Source of the DNA: Bacteroidales bacterium
GTDB taxonomy: Bacteria > Bacteroidota > Bacteroidia > Bacteroidales > Muribaculaceae
DNA length: 10,745 nt
Reading direction: 5' to 3'
Assembly: GCA_004552395.1 (NCBI GenBank)
Contig: SFOK01000057.1
Coordinates: 1-10,745, forward strand
In this document: positions 6,336 through 10,745 of the stretch, piece by piece
Position numbering within the stretch: position 1 is the stretch's first letter
Layout: every line of letters begins with the position of its first letter
The notes under the pieces: model-generated
Told to the model about the DNA's origin: nothing
What the model saw: only the letters and a program-made list of their open reading frames with translations
The model's database searches: none
Position numbers and translations under genes: made by a program

Positions 6336-7502
6336 TTATTCGTCGATGTCGAGTTCGAGGGCGTCGGTGTCGGCATCGAAGTCGGACATATCTACACCGG
6401 CGGTGTCGGGAGCAGCTTTCTCGAGCTCTTCTGTCTCTTCGGGTTTGTGGAGAAGTTTTGCTGCTTCGCTGTCGGCGAACAGTTTCTCGCGAACTTTGGC
6501 CGAGAGTTCTTCGGCGAGCTCAGGATTGTCGGCAATGGCGTCTTTTGCATTGTCGCGTCCCTGACCGAGCTTTGTGCCCTCATAGGCGAACCAGGAGCCG
6601 GATTTCTTGACGAAACCGAGTTCGGTTGCGAGGTCGAGGATCTCGCCGGACCGGGAAATGCCTTCGCCAAACATGATATCGAACTCAGCCTTGCGGAAGG
6701 GAGGCGCCACTTTGTTCTTTACAACTTTGACGCGTACATGGCGGCCTAAAGTCTCGTCGCCGTCTTTGATCATGCCGGCGGGGCGTATGTCGAGGCGCAC
6801 GGATGCGTAGAATTTGAGGGCGTTGCCGCCAGTGGTAGTCTCGGGATTGCCGAACATGACGCCGATCTTCTCGCGCAGCTGGTTGATGAAGATGCAGGTG
6901 GTGCGGGTGCGGGAGATAGCGCCGGTGAGCTTGCGCATGGCCTGGGACATGAGGCGAGCGTGGAGGCCGACGTTCTTGTCGCCCATGTCGCCTTCGATCT
7001 CGGCTTTGGGTGTGAGGGCTGCCACGGAGTCGATCACGAGGACCGATATGGCGTTGGAGTTGATGAGCTGCTCGGCGATAGCGAGAGCCTGTTCGCCGCT
7101 GTCGGGCTGGGATATGAGCAGGTTGTTGGTGTCGACACCGAGCGACTCGGCGTAGAAGCGGTCGAAGGCGTGCTCCGCGTCGATGATGGCGCATGTGTCG
7201 CCGTTTTTCTGGGCCTCGGCGATAGCGTGGATAGCCAGGGTGGTCTTACCTGAGGACTCGGGGCCGTAGATCTCGATGATGCGGCCGCGTGGATAACCGC
7301 CCACGCCGAGGGCATAGTCGAGGGCAATGGAGCCGGAGGGGATCACTTCTACATTAGCCACGGCATCATCGCCGAGCCGCATTATGGAGCCCGCGCCGAA
7401 GTCCTTGTTGATATGGTCCATGGTCATCTTGAGAGCTTCGAGCTTCTCTTCCTGTGTGCTGACGCGTGCGACTTTGTCGGCTGTTTTCTTTTTTGCTGCC
7501 AT
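6336..7502 (-). CDS. recA: Recombinase RecA
   Basis: A complete 388-residue RecA, the ATP-dependent strand-exchange protein that also promotes LexA-type self-cleavage. The Walker A motif GPESSGKT is at residues 80-87, Walker B VLVID at 154-158, the IDAEHAFD segment at 107-114, and the DNA-binding L2 region GNPETTTGG at 218-226 followed by NALKFYASVRLDIR. All core catalytic residues appear intact. The N-terminus carries a Lys-rich start (MAAKKKT) and the C-terminus an acidic tail from about residue 355, longer than that of Escherichia coli and common in Bacteroidetes. The ATG at 7502 is the only sensible start. Two -7 boxes lie upstream. It is convergent with the GT90 gene across a hairpin and lies 201 bases downstream of mgtE on the same strand. 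Confidence 0.99.
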   Translation of the reverse strand: MAAKKKTADKVARVSTQEEKLEALKMTMDHINKDFGAGSIMRLGDDAVANVEVIPSGSIALDYALGVGGYPRGRIIEIYGPESSGKTTLAIHAIAEAQKNGDTCAIIDAEHAFDRFYAESLGVDTNNLLISQPDSGEQALAIAEQLINSNAISVLVIDSVAALTPKAEIEGDMGDKNVGLHARLMSQAMRKLTGAISRTRTTCIFINQLREKIGVMFGNPETTTGGNALKFYASVRLDIRPAGMIKDGDETLGRHVRVKVVKNKVAPPFRKAEFDIMFGEGISRSGEILDLATELGFVKKSGSWFAYEGTKLGQGRDNAKDAIADNPELAEELSAKVREKLFADSEAAKLLHKPEETEELEKAAPDTAGVDMSDFDADTDALELDIDE

Positions 7503-7548
7503 AGCTTTATATGTTTACTTTTCTTTAAAGGGTTTCTGAATTACACCG

Positions 7549-7556
7549 CAAAGTTA
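7549..7556 (-). promoter_or_regulatory. Likely proximal recA promoter -7 box (TAACTTTG)
   Basis: An exact TAnnTTTG match on the minus strand. A start near 7542 would give a leader of about 40 nucleotides for recA. No TTTG is evident at the -33 position. Confidence 0.6.
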
Positions 7557-7640
7557 CGGCGAGGGTTGTGCCGACTCTAAGCACACTCACGTTAAAAAAG
7601 GTAAATGCCTGAAGCGGACTTACGGTGCGGCACAGTCAGA

Positions 7641-7648
7641 CAAAGGTA
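7641..7648 (-). promoter_or_regulatory. Possible distal recA promoter -7 box (TACCTTTG)
   Basis: A second exact TAnnTTTG on the minus strand, between the mgtE stop and recA. A start near 7634 would give a leader of about 130 nucleotides. It is too far downstream to serve mgtE, so it would be an extra recA promoter or chance. Confidence 0.45.
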
Positions 7649-7703
7649 CAAATTAAAATCGGAATACCTGTGCCCGCGGAGTTAAAAAATGCTATTTGCC
7701 GGG

Positions 7704-9068
7704 TCAGGCCCCGAAGATGCCGAGGAGGGCTTTGGAGATGTAGACGTAGATCACCAGTCCGACTATATCGTTGGATATCTGAATGAAAGGGCCGGTGGCG
7801 AGCGCCGGGTTGATCTTGAGTTTCTCCAGGGTGAGGGGCACAATGGTCCCCAGGAGAGTGGCGAACATGACGACGATAAAGAGGGAGACGGCCACGGACA
7901 ACGTCACGGCGAAATTATGGGGCAGGGTGATCAGATTATACACGAATATCACCAGAGATATAATCGTGGCGTTGAGGAGGCCGACAAGGACCTCTTTTCC
8001 GAGCTGCCGGGAGAATTCCCTGAGCTCGAGCGAACCGTTGGCGAGACCCTGGACTACGATAGCGGAGGCCTGCACACCGACATTACCGCCTGTGCCGCCA
8101 ATTATGGGGATGAAGAGTGCAAGTGCGGTGCAAATTGCGAGCTGCGACTCGAATCCGGCGAGGATAAGGGATGCGAGAATACCGGAGCCTATTCCGATGA
8201 GGAGCCAGGGGATGCGGGCTTTAGTCTGGGCGAGTATGGAGTCGTCGGCATCCACATCGCTGGAGAGACCGGAAGCCAACTGATAGTCGCGTTCGTTCTG
8301 CTCGCGTACTTCGTCCATGACATCGTCGACGGTTATCTGGCCCACCAGGCGTCCGATACTGTCGACCACAGGCATAGCCACGAGGTCGTATTTCTCGAAG
8401 TCGAGCGCCACGTCGTCGATCGGAGTGTCGGTGCGGACGGAGACGGGCTCTGGGTCCATGACTCGGCGAATCTTGGAGACGGAGGGGTCGGTGATCATCT
8501 TCTTGAGGGGGAGGATGCCTTTGAGGCGTTCACCGTCGTCGACCACATAGACGTAATAAATATCGTCGAGGTTTTCGGCCTGGAGGCGCATTTCCTTGAT
8601 GCACTGGGGCATGGACCAGTTCTCGTTGACCACGATCATCTCGGTGCCCATCATACCGCCGGCTGTGTCCTCGTCGTATTGCAGCAGGTCCACGATATTT
8701 CCGGCCTGCTCCATGTCGTCGATATGCTGGATAACCTCGTCGCGGTCTTCCTCGTCGAGTTCCTGGATAAGGTCTACGGCATCGTCGGTGTCGAGGAGGT
8801 CGATGAAATGTCCGATCTGCTCGGAGTCCATCCCCTCGAGGAGTTTCTTTCGGTCCTCCTCGTCGAGTTCCATGAGGACATCGGCTTTCTTCTCATTGTC
8901 GTCGATGAGATTGAAGAGCCACTCCGACTGTTTGAGATTGAGCTCCTGAAAAAGCTCGGCGATGTCGGCCGGGTGGACGCCGTGGAGCATCAGGGCGGCC
9001 TGGCGGGTGTCGCTCTGCTCGATATATTCTTCGAGTTGCTTTATATCTTTTTCAGTGAGATCCTTCAT
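7704..9068 (-). CDS. mgtE: Magnesium transporter MgtE
   Basis: A 454-residue MgtE, the Mg2+-gated inner-membrane Mg2+ channel. In order: the acidic helical N domain (residues 1-130) with many Asp/Glu pairs, the conserved YDEDTAGGMM linker at 131-140, a pair of CBS domains (about 140-260), the connecting helix, and five membrane spans from about 287 to 452. The pore signature GGTGGNVGVQ is at 324-333. The Asp of SNDIVGL (Asp434) corresponds to the Mg2+-coordinating Asp of the Thermus MgtE pore. The frame is open upstream to 9332, but that extension is basic, unrelated to MgtE and crosses the likely promoter. The ATG at 9068 gives the normal family N-terminus and length. It is transcribed away from the porin gene and is followed by recA. 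Confidence 0.97.
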   Translation of the reverse strand: MKDLTEKDIKQLEEYIEQSDTRQAALMLHGVHPADIAELFQELNLKQSEWLFNLIDDNEKKADVLMELDEEDRKKLLEGMDSEQIGHFIDLLDTDDAVDLIQELDEEDRDEVIQHIDDMEQAGNIVDLLQYDEDTAGGMMGTEMIVVNENWSMPQCIKEMRLQAENLDDIYYVYVVDDGERLKGILPLKKMITDPSVSKIRRVMDPEPVSVRTDTPIDDVALDFEKYDLVAMPVVDSIGRLVGQITVDDVMDEVREQNERDYQLASGLSSDVDADDSILAQTKARIPWLLIGIGSGILASLILAGFESQLAICTALALFIPIIGGTGGNVGVQASAIVVQGLANGSLELREFSRQLGKEVLVGLLNATIISLVIFVYNLITLPHNFAVTLSVAVSLFIVVMFATLLGTIVPLTLEKLKINPALATGPFIQISNDIVGLVIYVYISKALLGIFGA

Positions 9069-9173
9069 AGGCTGTAAGCTTGTAAGGTGAAAGCGCGGGG
9101 ACCGCGGGGGAGGCACGAATACGGATCGCCGTTGAGAGCGCCGGGCAATCCGGAGCGATACCGTCTTAATCTG

Positions 9174-9181
9174 CAAAATTA
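9174..9181 (-). promoter_or_regulatory. Likely mgtE promoter -7 box (TAATTTTG)
   Basis: An exact TAnnTTTG match on the minus strand in an AT-rich patch. A start near 9167 leaves a leader of about 100 nucleotides before the chosen ATG. Its presence also argues against the upstream-extended reading frame of mgtE. Confidence 0.5.
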
Positions 9182-9254
9182 ACAAAATCTGCCGATAAAT
9201 TCCGCATAGATCCGGAGATTTTCGAGAAATGCTTTCCGATCTTAATTCAAAAAA

Positions 9255-9338
9255 ACTCAGGTGATACGGTTCAACCTTTTTCTGAGTAAATGTGTTCTTA
9301 AGCTGATAAAAGTTCCAAAGGAATACTGACACTCAGGT
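9255..9338 (+). repeat. Repeated ACTCAG motifs upstream of the porin gene
   Basis: ACTCAGGT occurs at 9255-9262 and again at 9331-9338, and the inverted form CTGAGT lies at 9282-9287. After each direct copy comes a similar GATAC-GTT-CCT string (gapped in the second). They could be operator half-sites for the porin, but the motifs are short. Confidence 0.35.
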
Positions 9339-9345
9339 CGAAGGA

Positions 9346-9354
9346 TACCGTTTG
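9346..9354 (+). promoter_or_regulatory. Weak porin promoter candidate (TACCGTTTG)
   Basis: Resembles TAnnTTTG but has one extra base between TA and TTTG. It is the best -7-like string found close upstream of the porin ATG and would leave a leader of about 30 nucleotides. Confidence 0.25.
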
Positions 9355-9389
9355 CCTCCAAACTACTATACTATTAAAAACACACTATT

Positions 9390-10733
9390 ATGAGAAACAT
9401 ACGGATTATTATGACGCTGCTCGCACCATTGCTTGCCGTAGAAGCCTACCCGCAGGACACCGTTCCGCAGCTGACAGGCGGCGAAGGCAGCGTATTTGAG
9501 ATCAAGCGGACGGACGCCGAGACAAAAGAGATTCTCAAAAGACACCGTCCGATAGAGAACAAGGCGATCCCCGCTCCGTCGTTTGTGGTGAAGACCCGCG
9601 ACAATAAGTTCATGATGACGATAGGCGGAAGCATCAATCTGGTGATGGGCTACGACATAGGCAACAATCTGTACAAGCAGCCCGGAGCGGGGATCAGTTT
9701 TGTGACGGGCGCCATTCCCGTGCCGGCCGTGAAGGGGCACAAGGGGGATTTCTACATCAACCCGTTCAACAGCGCCGTCGATATGCAGATTGTGGGCCTC
9801 GCCAACACCAAGAACGAGATCAGCGCATATGTGAAGTTGGGCACTGACGGCAACGACATGAAGCTAATGCTGCTGCGTGCCTACATGACATGGCGCAACT
9901 TCACGCTGGGCCAGAAGCTGACGTTGTGGCAGGACTGCTATGCGTGCCAGCCTCCGACGATCGATCCCGAGGGACCGTCGGGATGTGTGTCGAACGTGTC
10001 CTACGAGATAAGCTATACGTCGCCGAGCTACAAAGGCTTCCGGTATGCGGTAGGTCTTGACATGCCTTCATATTACGCTTCCAACGGTATCTACAGGGGA
10101 CATGACTTCCCGAAATTCGACGGGACGCAGGTGGCTGACTACAGCGACGCCGAGCAGCTTATCCCCGATGTACCGGCATGGGTGGAATACAGTTTCTCGC
10201 AATGGAACCGAATAAGGATATCGGGAATTCTCCGCAATTTTGCATACAGAGACAATGTGGCGGGCAAGACGCGCCATATGGCGAGCTGGGGAGCAATGCT
10301 GTCGGGCAACCTGAGTCCGAGCAACGCTTTCATATTCTATTATCAGCTTGCATACGGACACGGCATCGGCAATTATCTGCAGGACATAGCGGGCAAACCG
10401 ATATCATTCATACCCAAGGATGACGAACCGGGCCGCATGAAGGCTTCCCCGATGATGGGACTGAATGTGGGATGCACGGTAAACGCCACAAGCAAACTGC
10501 AGTTCAACGCCATGTTCTCGGAGAGCCGCATCTGGGGTGTGGGCGAATACTGCAACGCTCTGCCGGAGGGCCAGAATTACAAGTATGCCCTGTATGGGGC
10601 GGTGAACTGCTTCTACAATATAACCCCCTATCTGCAGTGGGGCATTGAGTATCTGTGGGGACACAGGCAGACGTGGAACATAGGTGGCGCGAACGACAGC
10701 CGAATCCAGACTCAGCTCCAGTTCACCTTCTGA
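9390..10733 (+). CDS. Outer-membrane porin, DcaP-like
   Basis: A 447-residue predicted outer-membrane beta-barrel. Residues 1-19 form a signal peptide (basic start, hydrophobic MTLLAPLLAV, likely cut after VEA). A short charged region follows (about 36-56), then alternating amphipathic strands from about residue 73 (FMMTIGGSINLVMGYD) to the last residues QLQFTF. The terminal Phe and alternating hydrophobic pattern are the classic barrel-insertion signal. The GG-x-I-N-x-x-x-GYD start of the barrel fits the DcaP family, trimeric porins for small anionic or organic solutes. The sugar or peptide specificity cannot be read. ATG 9390 is chosen because it supplies the basic part of the signal peptide; ATG 9411 would shorten it. 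It is divergent from mgtE and no SusC/SusD partner is seen in the window. Confidence 0.78.
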   Translation: MRNIRIIMTLLAPLLAVEAYPQDTVPQLTGGEGSVFEIKRTDAETKEILKRHRPIENKAIPAPSFVVKTRDNKFMMTIGGSINLVMGYDIGNNLYKQPGAGISFVTGAIPVPAVKGHKGDFYINPFNSAVDMQIVGLANTKNEISAYVKLGTDGNDMKLMLLRAYMTWRNFTLGQKLTLWQDCYACQPPTIDPEGPSGCVSNVSYEISYTSPSYKGFRYAVGLDMPSYYASNGIYRGHDFPKFDGTQVADYSDAEQLIPDVPAWVEYSFSQWNRIRISGILRNFAYRDNVAGKTRHMASWGAMLSGNLSPSNAFIFYYQLAYGHGIGNYLQDIAGKPISFIPKDDEPGRMKASPMMGLNVGCTVNATSKLQFNAMFSESRIWGVGEYCNALPEGQNYKYALYGAVNCFYNITPYLQWGIEYLWGHRQTWNIGGANDSRIQTQLQFTF

Positions 10734-10745
10734 TAAATTGATATT

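Larger units (their letters stand above)
9069..9389. other. Divergent intergenic region between mgtE and the porin gene
   Basis: 321 bases with no credible gene. It contains the likely mgtE promoter and the following structures: a small hairpin in the mgtE leader (CGCGG 9094-9098 with CCGCG 9102-9106), a bulged stem AGATC-C-GGA / TCC-GATCT (9208-9216 with 9235-9242), and three ACTCAG-type motifs near the porin gene. The half near mgtE is GC-rich and the half near the porin is AT-rich. No known riboswitch was recognised in the mgtE leader. Confidence 0.6.

Noticed and set aside
6685..7194. Arg/His-rich minus-strand frame inside recA
   Set aside because: Frame-shifted shadow of recA with low-complexity composition.
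7689..9077. A 462-codon open frame on the + strand rich in Asp, His and Val
   Set aside because: It lies exactly antisense to mgtE, whose full domain set is clear. The composition (DHD, VDVDH strings) is that of a shadow of acidic codons.
9069..9332. Upstream extension of mgtE by 88 codons
   Set aside because: The sequence is unrelated to MgtE, crosses the likely -7 box at 9174-9181, and the ATG at 9068 gives the normal family start.

Overview
The window looks like a GC-rich member of the order Bacteroidales, possibly Muribaculaceae (inference). The case rests on Bacteroidetes-type RecA, the DUF2723 and DUF4271 families, a DcaP-like porin, a near absence of strong Shine-Dalgarno sites, and several exact TAnnTTTG boxes (the -7 element of Bacteroidetes promoters).

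Left part (1-2903, + strand): the C-terminal part of a DUF2723/GT117-type membrane glycosyltransferase, then a NodB-fold polysaccharide deacetylase and an extended-SDR NAD-dependent epimerase/dehydratase. The three run in one direction with short gaps and probably form an envelope-glycan operon.

Positions 2904-3336 carry no gene but are far from empty. A 341-bp non-coding element (2969-3309) is bounded by 34-bp inverted repeats matching at 31 positions and flanked by a direct TAA duplication. It contains a long inner palindrome, an inverted pair of 26-bp core repeats and a -7 box reading leftward. This MITE-like or structured-RNA element is the least ordinary thing here.

Middle (3337-6211, + strand): a DUF4271 membrane protein, a hemD-like uroporphyrinogen-III synthase whose likely promoter lies inside the DUF4271 gene, and a family 90 (LpsA/CAP10-like) glycosyltransferase. 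An 18-bp-stem hairpin separates the last of these from convergent recA and can terminate both.

Right part: recA and mgtE (Mg2+ channel) lie on the minus strand, each with a likely promoter. A 321-bp divergent intergenic region follows, with repeated ACTCAG-type motifs and hairpins, and then a + strand outer-membrane porin of DcaP type, complete to its terminal Phe. No tRNA, rRNA, CRISPR array, transposase or phage gene was seen.
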